Below, in pieces: positions 41,631 to 53,589 of a stretch of DNA of 64,000 bases (positions within the stretch are counted from its first letter, which is position 1; every line of letters starts with the position of its first letter). The position numbers were made by a program, and so were the translations under genes. Location: contig NC_083393.1 of NCBI RefSeq assembly GCF_030864355.1, positions 1,612,001-1,676,000 on the forward strand, written 5' to 3'. The notes beneath the pieces are model-generated. The model was given only the letters and a program-made list of their open reading frames with translations. It was not told the origin of the DNA and did no database searches. Source of the stretch: Cutaneotrichosporon cavernicola. Its lineage: Eukaryota > Basidiomycota > Tremellomycetes > Trichosporonales > Trichosporonaceae.

Positions 41631-43589
41631 TTACAGGTAGCCATGGGCCGCAAAGGCTGGTGGAACTGGCGCTTCGTCACGCGCCGAGTCTTGGGGACTG
41701 TACGCGTCGTGCCAAGAGGGAAACGGTGACGAGCCAGAGAGACCCGAAGTGGGGAGCAGAGACGTGGCAGGCTCGACCTGCGCCTGGGGACTGTACCCGT
41801 ACGTGTACGGTGCAGGGTGGTGAGTCTGAGGCGACATGTCCCAGTTGGACGCGTCTGGAAAGCCTGGCCACTTGAGGCCAAAGTCGTAGTCGTTGGGACG
41901 AAGCGTATAGGCAAAGTCGACTGGCGGTTTGGCAGGTTGCTGCTGGAGCGGAGCAAGAGTGCCGCTGCCGATTGGAACCGGGTCGCTGGACCCTGTAAAG
42001 AGATCCCGGAACCCCGCCTGAGCAAAGGATGGCGTGGGCAACCGTCCATGAGCCGCTTCGTTGGATGGCGTTTGAGCAAGTTTGGATGGCGGAGCTGAAC
42101 CCGGCCGGCCCCAGTCAAAAGCGTCTGGGGACGAGTCCCAGCGAGGAGGATCTGCTGAGACCGCCCTCTGCTCGCTTGCCTGAGGCACATTCGAGTTCAT
42201 GGTCTCAAACGTGTCAAGCGGTGACGACGTAGGTTCGATTGGCGAGACTAGATTCGAGAGATCGGTGGGAAGGAAACTCGCCAGCGCAGATGGAGGAGTC
42301 GGCAGCCGTTGGTATTGTGTTCCGCTCCGGTCGCGCGAGGGGTAGAACGGAAGCATCGCGTCGAGGAGCGACGGATCCTCGAGTGGGAGCGAAGACGTTG
42401 CAGGGGGAGTCCGCTGTTGAGTTTGATAGGGGCGCGAGAGCGGCCATGGTGTGGACGAGCCCATGCGCAAGTTTCCCAATGTTGTGTGTGAATGAGGCGT
42501 TTGCTGAATGCTTGGTAAAGGGGGTGGCGCCTGCTCCTGTGCCCTGTTCGACATCAGGCCAAGCAGAAGCCTTTCGTCCATCTGGTAGGACGGCACACCT
42601 GTAGAGGCTGTGAAAAGGTCAGCACGACTTTCCCTTGCAACAAGTCCCGAATTTCACTCACGTTGTTGTTGACTTCCCGCGACCTTGATCGGCTGAGAAG
42701 TGACGCCACGCGCAAAGATCCCCGGGCGCGCAATCTGTCGTTAGCCGGGGCGCCGGATCCGCAAATGACACTTACACACTGTCTGGAGAGCGCTGCGTTG
42801 ACTACGTCTTGGCACATCAGGCTGCGGCTCACATCCAGCGGCGATACGCGCTTTGGTGATGTTCGAGATACACCAGATGACCGAACATTGCCTTCCCGCG
42901 GAGATAGGGCATGTGAGTGGGCTGCGGCGTATTCGATGCCCAATGGAGCCACCGGTGCTGCCGAGGCTGCGCGTCAGTTGGGCTCCAGGAGCGTTGAAAC
43001 GAAGCTGCAACATACCATCAGGGAGGAAAGCACGGTTGTGCAAGCCCAAGTCAGGGCTGTACCGTTGTGGTTGTGGTGGTTGTGGTGGTTGTGGCTGATG
43101 GTGGAGGCCCAAGCCAGCGTAGTGATCGCCCCCAGTTGCCACATCTCCAGTCTTGACACTATTGCGCATTGGGTAGGGCGAGATGCGCAGTGCAGAGGCC
43201 CCACGGCCAAAGGGACGCTTCCCACGCTCGTGGTCGACCATCTTGGTATTGTCACGCACACGCGGGCGCATATAGTCCACTAGGACGCTTCCTTTGGCCG
43301 CAAAGTCGGACAACTGGGAAGTCGACGCACCTGGCGTGGATAATGACTGGAGGAAAGCGGAGAGAGTTGCGCGCTCAGAGGCAAGAGGATCGGTGGGAGG
43401 GAGGTAGGCTGGGTTCCAGTCTTCCTCGGACAGGTGGTCGCCACCTCTTCGCGAGCGAAGAAAGTATCTAGTTCCGCGATTCGCATGTTCGCGGGCGTAC
43501 GGTCGAACAGAGTCGAGGTAGCGGGCGATGTGGACCTTGGGCTGCGCTAGGGAGAAGGGAACCGCTGTGATGGGAGGGTTGCTGCCCAT
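41631..43589 (-). CDS. intrinsically disordered protein, unknown
   Basis: Four exons (43589-43016, 42966-42776, 42734-42662, 42607-41631; introns 49, 41 and 54 nt) give 604 residues. All joins keep frame and the introns have normal ends. Most of the chain is disordered: Pro/Ser/Thr/Gln-rich, with a PQPPQPPQPQ run near residue 175. An N-terminal 100 residues (LAQPKVHIARYLDSVRPYA) and a short block around residue 280 (RGVTSQPIKV) look more ordered. The second half repeats Pro-Ser motifs with scattered Trp and Phe such as PDAFDWGRP and WPGFPDASNWD, as in activation domains. I recognise no DNA-binding domain. A 2.7-kb upstream region suggests a regulated gene; a role in transcription is only a guess. 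Confidence 0.7.
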
Positions 43590-46289
43590 CGCGCGGGCTG
43601 GGAGTGGGGTGCGCTGCAGTCGAGGCTTGTCCCGGTGCTCCTGTCAAGAGGGGGTCGGGAGGGGGAGGGTGAGGAGGGTGAGAGTCCAGACAAGAAGAGA
43701 GGCGAGATCGCTCTTCAAGAGTGTTGGGATGGGAGTGGGAGAGAATGAGAGAGAATGAGAGAGAAGCCGAGTAATGAGAAAGGAAGGTTTCTCGGGTGCG
43801 TCTTGGCGAGGGTTGGGGAGGGCGAGGAAGGTATCACGGGTGAGAGTGGAGAGCGGTGAGTGTGTGTGTGTGTGTGTTGTTGTATGGGGTTGGAGGCTGT
43901 TCAATTGCGTTCAAATGAGGGGCCGTGCTGCGAGTGTGCTACTAGTCGTTGTCTTAGCCTTCATGACTCGAGACTAGTTTGCCCGTTGATGGTTGGGCAC
44001 CTCCAGATCCTGGACCGTGTGTGTATGTACCCAGACGGCTCCGTTGGGTCATTGATCGCTAGCCACTCGAGTGGGCTAGTTGGGGCGTAACAACTAAAAC
44101 GAGAATTAGCCGTTGCGGGAACCGGGAGAGGAAGGTGATTAATGGTCGATGGACAATGGAGAGGAGAGTAATGTGTCGATGCAAGAAGAAATGAGCGCTA
44201 GTGTAGATGCAATGCCTTGTATGTGAGAGTGGTGTGTTGATTATGGTGGCGCCGAAGAGGGGAGAGAGGGGGGAGGAGAAGGGAAGCTGTATTAAGGTGG
44301 TGGTGGTGGGTGGGGCTTAGGATTGAATGACTTTGTAACTTGGTAGACGTATCCGCTTAAACAAGCAAGGTTGTCTCGTGCGATTAGCCTTGTCGCCTGT
44401 TGATGGTCTCCTTGAATGATACACCCAGGGTCTGCTGTACGATCCTTGGACCAATGCACAACCCAGATCAACAGGGTTATTCAACAGCCCCAACACAACA
44501 CTAGGTTCGATGAGCGCCTTGATATAGGATAATTGGATAACAAATGCCGACGTTCCAAGGATCCAAGGATTCAAGGTGTGGAGCTGGACCCGGACCCCGC
44601 AACCGAGCCTTTGAGCGTCCCTCGGCCTCGGAAATCCGGTGTGGTCGTAGATTGGGCCTAATGCCGCAATAGGGTCCACAGCGAAACGAGGTGACTGCGT
44701 CGGAGCCGGAGGAATGTCAAGTGAGCGATGCGGATATGCTATGCTAGCGGATGTGCGTGTGCAATGCGATGCGAATAAAGTGCGATGATAAAGTGCGATG
44801 ATGTTGGATGCAAGGATGCAAGAATGCAAGAATGCAAGGATGAAAGGGGTGGTGCGATGATGTTTGCCGGTGGGGTCGGTCGGTGGGTTGGTGGAGTTTT
44901 GGTGGGGTTTTGGTGTAATCTGGGCACCGGAGGGCAGACGTGGGTTGTGGGATGTGCTGCAAGATCGGACAACTGAATGAGCGGACGAGTTTAAACAAAG
45001 GTTTAGGCCGTCTAGGATTACATCTACTTTACGACAATTTTAAAAAGTGACTAGGGCTAGGCTATGCCATACAATACCATACCATGGAACTGATGCTGTA
45101 AATGTAAATTGTCAAGCTTTTAGATGTAGGTTGCGGACCAGACATAGTCTTACTGTACTACTACGTAATCCCTCCATTACTCCTGATATCCTGATGCTCC
45201 TTGACCATCGGGACTCGATGAGATCCAGGTGCCAGGTGCCATAAAGGTAGGTAGGTGTCCAGGATCATCACCGAATCAAACGGGGTGCGGGCCTGTTAAG
45301 TCCTACTCACCGAGGCCTGGCGGCTTCTGGATTCTCGCTTCTGAATTCTGAATTCTCCATCTCTCCCTCAAACAATGTCCATCTGACCAAAGCCCGACCA
45401 CATTATACAGGCTGCAGATCTTGTATCTCTCTTGTCTATCTTTTGTCTCTCTTGTCTCTCTTGTCTCACTTGTCATTAGAGCTGGAATCTAATCCACTCG
45501 ATCCACCCACTACGTTACACCAATCCCCCTTACGACGCCCCCCCTCCCTTTCCTCCTAGATAACCCTGAGATTGTAGACGCCAGTTGTTCCAGGGTCACA
45601 ATTCCTCTCATGTATAGCTGTATAGTAGTGGTGCCCCGCTTCAATCGTGGGCCGACGGTCCGACGCGTTCACCGCGTTCATACTCCAGAATACCCTGCCT
45701 ACTCGGTGGCGCGTGAGAACAAACTGGCAAACGTGGCAATCAGGTTGCAAGCAACGTATTCAGCGCCTTGCCGTGACAGACGGCCTCTGCATATAACACA
45801 GACCGCAGTCCACCAGTCGTCATCGCAACGTCGCGTGGAGAGATTTACCGAACCGAAGCCGGGGAGCGCGGAGGCAATTGTCGGGGCCAGCCCATGCGCC
45901 CGTGCGCCCCGTCAGGCCGCCAAGTCAACGCCGCATTCATCGGTGGACCCGACCCGCCAACCTTTGGCCGCGAAAGCGAACCGTGCCGTACCCGTGTCTG
46001 CGTTGGGCGCTTTGCTTGAATCATTGGCGCTTGGTCTCGGCAAAGCACGCGCCAGCGGATGGGTCGATTGCGACGGAGAGATGCGGTGAAACATGGCGGA
46101 ATGGCAGCGGGCTTAAACAGGCACCGAGAAACCCACGTTACTGGAACGGGTACCGGTTACCCTATCCCTCAACTCACCCACGGTCGCCACGGCCGTCACT
46201 GGCCACCGGTCACCGATTTCACAACCACATCCTCCGTCATCCCGTCATCCGGACCGCATCCCGAACCCGACCCAATCTCTTATATTCCC
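43590..46289. promoter_or_regulatory. 2.7-kb divergent intergenic region
   Basis: It separates the disordered-protein gene (minus) from the sirtuin gene (plus). It holds GAGAGAAT repeats at about 43738-43770, a GT dinucleotide run at 43858-43877, several CT-rich runs (45420-45475) and a stretch of direct TGCAAGAA-type repeats near 44815. No exon, tRNA or snoRNA is supportable. Long, simple-repeat-rich leaders are typical of regulator genes in these yeasts. Confidence 0.5.
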
Positions 46290-48288
46290 ATGACCCCATC
46301 GCCTGGCGCAGGGCGACCTGTAGCGCCTGTGGCGCGCGCTAATGAGGCGGCCACACGCGAGCCTGTGCATCAGCATGAGCATGAACAACACGGACACAAA
46401 CACGTGACTCCAGGCGACACGTATAATGTCGACAGTGACGAGTTTTCAGATTCTGACGAGTCGCTCGCAGAGGAAGAATACGAGGCCCTTGTGCAGGAAG
46501 GTTTGTCTATTCACTACTGGACTGACATAAGCCGAGGGTGGATATACAGATGACCAAGTTGCCGAGCTGGTGACACAGTTGAAGGAAGATGGATTGGTCA
46601 ACTTCCTTCGCGGGTATCTGTCCGAAGGCCAGAGTCTGCGCAAGTTGCTCATCGGGCTTGGTATTGTTCCTGTAAGTCGTAACCAAATACCGCCATTGAC
46701 GCCAAGCCACGTCACCTCCGCGAAGCCTCTACACCCGACCTCCTCCTCCTCCCCTTTGTCAAGATGGCTTTGTCGCGGGTATTGCGCCGGCGCTCAAAGT
46801 TGGAACAATACAACACCGTCTCGGACGCCGTCGACCTCCTTCGCAATGCGAAACGGATAATGGTCCTCTCCGGCGCCGGCATCTCTACATCCTGCGGTAT
46901 CCCAGACTTTCGTTCCTCTACAGGCCTCTACGCAAATCTCCAAGCCGAGGGCAAGTACGACCTCGACGACCCACAGCAGATGTTTGACATCTCCTACTTC
47001 CGCGAAAATCCAATGGTATTCTACTCGTTCGCCAAACAGATCTATCCCAGCAACTTTGTCCCGTCGCCTTGTCATCGATGGATCAAACTTCTCGAAGATC
47101 GGGGAACGCTACTGCGGAATTACACTCAGAATATCGATACACTCGAGAGCCAGGCTGGGGTTACGCGGGTACTCCAATGTCATGGATCGTTTAAGACAGC
47201 GTCATGTCTCCGCTGCAAAGCCAAGTTACCAGGCCAAGCTATCGAGGAGTATATTATGGAACAGCGGATCCCATATTGTCCCACCTGCAGTGCTGAGCGC
47301 GACACCCAGATTGCCGCTGCCAAGGCCAACCGCGCCAGGAAGCCGAAGAAGAATACGGAATGGGACGATGACAGCGATTCGGACTTTGATCCGTGGGATA
47401 AAGGCGAGCCGGGCATCATCAAGCCCGACATTGTCTTTTTCGGGCAGGCCCTCGAGTCGGAGTTTGACGAATGCCTGTTCCGCGATAGGGAGGTGGTCGA
47501 TCTCCTCGTCATCATTGGGACCAGTCTCAAGGTCGCACCTGTGAGCGAGGTGTTGTGTGAGTGAGGCGAGGCTGCATTCAGGCTGCCTGTATCGCTGCTG
47601 CTACGTTCAGGTTGCCTGGGACGCATTCGTGGCGGCGCTGACACCAGCACACATCCCACACTCCGTCCCTCAGATCTTCATCAACCTCACTCCTGTCACG
47701 CATATGCGTCCCGACATCATGCTTCTCGGCGACGCAGACAGTATCGTGACCTATCTGAGCCGCGAGTTGGGATGGGCAATCCCGCCGGCCGCGGGGGAAA
47801 AACCGCTGGCTGTGACACCCGACGACGCGACGTGGGTCAATGGCGAGGGCGAGTGGGCGCACGTCCACATGCTGCGGTCCAAGACGGAGGCTGAAGCGTT
47901 GGCGCTGAGCGGGCAGACGATCCGCTTGACTGTGGGTGGTGATTCCGATTATTCGGATTCCGAGGATGGGAGCCAGAACCAAGGGGGACACGGGGAAGGG
48001 GAAGGGAAGGTGCAAGAGGAAGGGGGAGATGGAGGGGACATGGACGAGGGCGCAGATGACGAGGGAGATGGGGGGTTGCGCCCGCCCAATATGCGTGGGT
48101 CATCGTCGCATTCCGACCGCCCGGCTAAGCGGTCGCGCATGGGTAGCCCTGCATCTGGGGAGAGTGAAGAAATGGAGCAGGCCAAGCGCTCGCGTGTGGC
48201 AACCCCGGCTCCCCACGGGTCCGCGCCCGAGGTTGTGGGTCCTTCCGCCGCCGAGGCCATGGGTCCCTCCGCGTCCAGCGATGCGTGA
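46290..48288 (+). CDS. class I sirtuin, NAD+-dependent histone deacetylase (Sir2/Hst1-like)
   Basis: Four exons (46290-46500, 46550-46671, 46707-47556, 47648-48288) give 607 residues. After an acidic N-terminus and a helical segment (QVAELVTQLKEDGLVNFL) the catalytic core shows GAGISTSCGIPDFRS, TQNIDTLE, the catalytic His in CHGSF, zinc ligands C-x2-C and C-x2-C (CLRC, CPTC), and GTSLKVAPVSEVL. SHIPHSVPQIFINL continues only after the 91-nt last intron. It removes acetyl groups from lysines using NAD+. A 150-residue acidic tail ends with KRSRM and KRSRV nuclear-type basic patches. The frame is open upstream to 46059, but that part is not coding-like, so I start at 46290. Intron 2's acceptor is chosen to keep PDLLLLPFVKMALSRVL. 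Confidence 0.92.
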
Positions 48289-48604
48289 GAGCAGTGTATG
48301 TGTCTCTGTGTAGCATAATTCCTTCCGCAGATCAGCGTTTAGTGTCCGCCGCGGAATTGCCGCGAGCTCATGTAGATGCATTTAGCAACCGAAGCCGAGT
48401 GTAATACGAGCCGGGGGCATGCCTGAGGACTGGAGAGTTCGTAACTGGGGAGACGTACAGACGACAACAAGAGGGGTACAAGACGGATCGGGCGGCCGCG
48501 CGGGAGCTGTAGTGCGCGGTTGGGGGTGTTTGGTATAACGAAGGGCGATGCGAAACGAGGTAATGCGAAACGAGATACGAGAGGGGCGAGCGCGAGCGCG
48601 AGGG
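48289..48604. other. convergent 3' region
   Basis: 316 bp between the sirtuin and UBL3 genes, which face each other. Untranslated ends; nothing else seen. Confidence 0.4.
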
Positions 48605-49458
48605 TTACTGAATGACGCACTTGCAGCCACCGACCTCCTCCTCTGCGTGTGCTGGGCGGTTGGACGAGCGCGTGGTCGTGCGCTTGATGGCGCCGTGCTT
48701 CTTGTCGTCTGACGTTAGCTCGCTCCTGGCTGGGTCAACGCACCTTCTGTCTCGTCTACGCTGAACGAGCGTACACTGAGATGAACGACAGTGGGGTTGT
48801 TATTGGAGCTCGAGATGGGGATGTTGTTGGCTGCGGTTAGCACGGGAGCGGCGGGTAGGGCAAGGACGGAGCAGACGTAGTCATCTGGAGCCAAACACAA
48901 GTGAAGGCGAGGCGATCTGTTTACCTCGACGCTCAGTCATACGTCTCCTCCTTGATCCACTCGTGCACTGCGCCTGCGACGGCCCCGTCTGTGTCGTCCT
49001 TCCTAGCGTCCAATGCTGTGCTCGCACTCACAAAGTAGCGTGGAGTCATCGGCCAACACACGACCAGAGTAGAGGACTTTCATCCACGACGGGGCTGGGG
49101 GCTGGGCGGGTTCGGTCCACTCTGTGGGTTAGCCAGTTTGCACAGCTCGTTAGATGCGGACGCACCAGAAGGCCACATGCTCCAGATGAGCTCTTTCTGT
49201 TGGTCAGCAGAGTCCAGAGGGCGAAGAGAAAGCACATTCATGCACCCCTCTCGACGTTGAGACTTACGGCGCGGCCAACAGTCGTCTCCGGGTCGAACGA
49301 AAAGATGTGGTATTTCCCAGAGATGATGAGGACGCGGAGATGGATCTAATGTGAGTAAACATCGGAGAAGGCCTTGGTTGTTAAGAGCATACCTTTGGAG
49401 TTGTCGACTCGGGCACGGTAGCTGGTGGAGTCGCTGTCTGCGACATTTGAGTGGTCAT
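48605..49458 (-). CDS. UBL3: membrane-anchored ubiquitin-fold protein (UBL3/MUB-like)
   Basis: Six exons (49458-49393, 49345-49268, 49196-49166, 49121-49032, 48830-48744, 48708-48605) give 151 residues. After a 22-residue Thr/Ser lead, the ubiquitin-like fold begins with IHLRVLIISGKYHIFSFDP and continues WMKVLYSGRVLADDSTLL, corresponding to the I44-side strand and loop of ubiquitin; there is no terminal Gly-Gly. The chain ends GGCKCVIQ, a CaaX box whose last residue Gln predicts farnesylation, with a second Cys two places upstream for palmitoylation. UBL3/MUB proteins sit at the plasma membrane and recruit E2 enzymes or sort cargo. The small 31-nt exon and the 201-nt fourth intron are both needed for this reading. 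Confidence 0.9.
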
Positions 49459-51577
49459 GTTGTGAGTTGGCGGTGATTGTCAAAGAGCTGAGCAGATAAA
49501 GGGGGGTTGGACGGCAAGGAAAGAGTGGGTCTCGGTGTTGTAGTTGATGATGAAGGCGATGATTGAGTGATTAGATGAAATAGATGAATTAACGGGATTG
49601 GATGTGGCGCACTGTGGGGTTGTCCGGGGCCCTGACGTTGGAAGGGAAGAAGATCGAGGAAGGCTTGGCGAGCACCAAGTACTTGACAGGTGGGCTGCAA
49701 GGGAAATGAAAGCGTGAGAGGACGCTGGCTGAACGGGGGTTCCTGGCAAAGGCGGGGTCAACGCAGGAGAGGCGTACGGCCGTATGGATGAGGGAGGCCA
49801 CGGTAGATGGGCGTAGAGGGGGTTAAGAGTCGATGGCCAGCGTACTGCACTTGATCTGGCCAGTTACACAAACGAGTAATGCCTTGGTGTTCGGTGACAA
49901 TTAGGGGCCTGCGGTTGCGTAGTAGGGTGCTGAGGGTTGGGGTGACGACAAGAACAAGAAGGCCGGGGTAGCTCGGTTGCTGGGGGAAAGATTCGGCCTT
50001 GTTCTGGTGTCCAGGTCCGGACAGTGGTGGGCGGCTAGGAGGATAAACGGGGGAAGCGAGGTAGGGTGGTAGGTGGTGGGTTGGTGCTAGTTGAAGAATA
50101 TTTAGGAAGAGGAGAGATGTTGAGGAATTGAGAAAGGAGGAGGATGTGATTGCGTTCTAGGTCGAGGACGGGCTGATTGGGATTGTGTTGGTAGCCAGCT
50201 TTTGATAGATTGTTGGTTTTGGTTCTGATGACCTTGTTTCTGAATCGATGGATAGCACGGTGGATCAGTGGATCAGTGATCAGTGACACCTTGTTCTCAC
50301 TTCTCACACCCTCATTGAGCTAAAGTTTCAAACCAACACCGAGGAGGTCAAGGGGGATTCAGCTAGATTTCCCCTTGTGACCCTGCAATAACCCTGATCC
50401 TCTCATCACAAATATCACCCAGGCACAACCATCTCATTCTCTTCTTACCCTCTTGCTTAAACCTCCAACAGTCTATTCTCCGTCACCCTTTGCCCTTCTC
50501 CGCCCTCGTTTGCTTGCAAACGCCTGATCATAATCACATGCAGCTTATTGCAACAGATGACAAGTTAACCTCCGCCATGGCGCATCATCATAATGGAGTG
50601 GCTTGTCTAAGTTCACGCGCAGCAGCTCCACCCGCCCGTCTCTGACGTCGCCGCCGTCACTTCCGCCACCGTTACTCGGCTTGCGGAATGTAGTCAGAAC
50701 ACAACCCAAGACAGCCAAGGAGAGAAGAGAGCTGAGGGCATGGCTACTTGCCCACGTCATCTGCCCTCAGACCCGCTACCATTCGATGCTCGAATCACAT
50801 GCATTGTGTCAGCTGGGAGCATGCCAACAGCAACAGTGTCAAAGGCCCAGACAAATTTCACGGTGTTGCATTGTTGCACAAGTAGACCCAAATAGGAATT
50901 GAAATGTGCCTCAGCCGCGTCATCCATTGTCTGTAGACGTCGTTGGTTCAGATGAGCGACGGACGACCAAGTGGCACATTGTTCGATGGTCAGGAGCTGC
51001 TTCTACTGATGCAGGATGGGTCGGGGCCTAGAGGCGAATGGCAGCTAGGCAAGAATGCAAGCGGGGACTGAGTTGCGGTCTTGGCTGCGCCGTGGCTGCT
51101 GTTCATCACGTGTCGATGTGCACTGCCACCCAGATCCAGAGGCGCTGGGCATGATGCGCAGAGGAATGCAAGTTTGTTCGTTGTGCGTAGAGGTCACGCC
51201 TAGGCTGATGGTTTCCAAGAGTCGTATACGGGCTTCCACCCTATCTTGCCTTTATTGACAAGTTGTTGGGCAGTTGGGCAGGAGATCATTCAGCCTGCTT
51301 ACGTCATCAGATATGACAATGATATGAGCCAGGCGTTCAGTGTAATAATGCGACTCCTTTTGTACCTGACGTCACAAACGTCTCCCTTCGGGATCATTGA
51401 CAGGCACCAAAGTCGTGAAATCATTGTCGGCGTTAAGTTTTGGAATTGATTCCGTCCCAACCAGAGCGGACCCTTCGCGAAGCACGTGGCAAGAGGGATT
51501 GGCGGTGTCCCAAGCAAGGACGACTGCCATCCGGGTTGTATCAACCATCAAGCACAAAAGCTGATAGAGTGGACGCC
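49459..51577. other. 2.1-kb gene-free stretch
   Basis: No exon or RNA gene I can support. Sequence is GT-rich on the plus strand up to 50250, then more mixed. The final 300 bp should be the promoter of eL14; the first 300 that of UBL3. Confidence 0.45.
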
Positions 51578-52505
51578 ATGGTGAGTCCCAACGACAACAG
51601 CGACGACAGCATCGGAACGCGCGTACTCGATTCGGACGGACGACTCGCGATCGACGGGCGCGCAAAGACTGGGAGAAACGGGCGCGATGTTGTTGCGAGT
51701 TTGGAGTTTGGAGGATTGGGGCAAGGTGGCGAAGAGGGAGGAGATGGTGACAAGGAGGAGAAGAGAGCGAGCGCGCCCGTCCCGTCGAGTCACAGTCGAG
51801 TCCGAGCCCGAGTCCGAGACCCAGTCTGCGTGCCGAAATCGCTTGCGCTGTCGCGTCGTGTCAACAACCACAAGGAAGAACAAGAGGTCTAACCCCAGTC
51901 TTCGCAGCCCTCTACCTTCAAGCGTTTCGTCGAGGTCGGCCGTGTCGTTCTTGTCAACGACGGCCCGTCCGCCGGCAAGCTCGCCGTGATCGCCGAGATC
52001 ATTGACCACAACCGCGCTCTCATCGACGGCCCCTCGACCTCGGTCCCCCGCCAGGCCTTCCCCTACCGCAAGCTCATCCTCACCCCCTACACCATTGCCA
52101 AGCTCCCCCGCGGTGCCGGCACCGGTGCCGTCAAGAAGGCTTTCGACAAGTCGGGTGTCGCTGAGAAGTGGGCCGCCTCGGCCTGGGCCAAGAAGCTCGC
52201 CGCTCGCGAGGTTCGCAAGGTGAGCCGACAGTCGACATTGCTGCGGCAATGTGGGAGGAGCGGCGCAGGACCTATCACGAGACCAGAGTGATAGATGTTG
52301 TCTGACGTCGCGAGCGGTGTTGGTCTAGGCGGTTAAAACATCGCCTGGACGACAACACTCCTCCCTTTTTTCCCCATCCCAGAGAAACCCGCTGACAGTA
52401 CAGGAGGCGACCGACTTTGACCGCTTCAACATCATGCTTGCCAAGAAGCAGCGCCGGGACGCCGTCCGCAAGGCGCACTTCAAGGAGCGCAAGGCCGCTG
52501 CCTAA
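51578..52505 (+). CDS. RPL14: 60S ribosomal protein eL14
   Basis: Three exons: 51578-51580, 51908-52219 and 52404-52505, giving 138 residues. Exon 1 is just the ATG; the 327-nt intron then brings in [19 protein letters not shown], the eL14 KOW-type start, and the following [16 protein letters not shown] confirms the family. Exon 3 encodes [15 protein letters not shown], the basic tail. Usual fungal length is about 135-140 residues. Codon use is strongly biased toward C-ending codons, as expected for a highly expressed gene. Both introns are far longer than the 30-50 nt typical in this window, so they may hold regulatory or small-RNA sequence. Confidence 0.96.
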
Positions 52506-53589
52506 GCTTCTGGCGTCGATGGGTAGATGGGGACACGCCCTTGGGCGTTTGTAGAGCGCAGTCTGATGACATGCTCATTGCATCACGGCAGTGCAGGGCA
52601 GAGGGAGAGGCAGTAGCAGTGCAAGTGTGGAGGAAGTTGGTTGCAAGTCGACGTGGGGAGGGCCCCGTGTTCTGACAGAGAGAGAGAGGGGTCTGCCGTC
52701 GCCTTGAGGAAGTTGATGGTTCAGGTGATCGGGCTAGGTGTGGGAGCATCCAACTGGTCCACTTACTGTTGCTGGAGGATCGAAGAAGCGGGAAAGCGGA
52801 AAGGAGTGAGTTTGGGTTGGCGTGCCAAGAACAGGACCTTGTGTCGATCTGCAGATCAGAAGGAGCCACGTCCCATTTCTCAATGTCCTTCTCTACTGTG
52901 CTATTAGCAGAGTTCAGGCGTCAGCTCACTCAGGATGGGGGGACAGGCGCCCCGCGACCCTCTCTGGCGCGGAGCTCCGGTTTCCTGCCTGCAACCATTG
53001 AATGACCGACCCTGCATCCGCGCCGTGTCCGTCACCACCCAAGTGGCTGTCAGCATCAGCTCTGAGGATCTCAGGTTTGGTTGGTTTAGTTTGTTTCGTT
53101 TCGTCTCGGTCTCGTGGCAGTGGCGAATCTAGTCTGCGTTAGCTGCGTTGGGGGCGTTGATCGGACCAACAAGTCCACCGCTTAGCCAGCACCGTCCTTG
53201 ACACTCGTCGGGTTACCCTCCTTCAAAGTAACTGCGGTATGTATTACAGCGCTCTTGGTTGTTCGTTGTTGGTTGCTCTCAGCCTACGTACGCATGTAGT
53301 TACATGCGAGCATCGCACTGCCCGTAGTCGAGCCACGTGGTCGATGCACCGCTTCAAAGATGAGGCGCAGCTTTGTACCTGAGGGACCTTTTACCCCTTA
53401 CTTTACTGAGGGTGACCTGGGTGCTGGGCGGGTGGCTTGACTTTGAGTGAGGCATCGTTTAGTCCTGCATTTCACCCTTCGTTCTGAACGCGTCTCGCCG
53501 TTGTACCTCAGCAACCTCCGTCCCCGCCTACAAAGCCTTTCCTACATCCACCAACCAACCCCAAAGCATCCCTTCCAACCCCGATCCCG
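52506..53589. other. 1.1-kb gene-free stretch
   Basis: 3' end of eL14, then no supportable gene. The last 150 bp are C/A-rich and are likely the leader of the membrane-protein gene at 53590. Confidence 0.45.

Noticed and set aside
46059..46289. N-terminal extension of the sirtuin
   Set aside because: The frame is open but composition is unlike coding sequence; the ATG at 46290 starts a normal acidic N-terminus.
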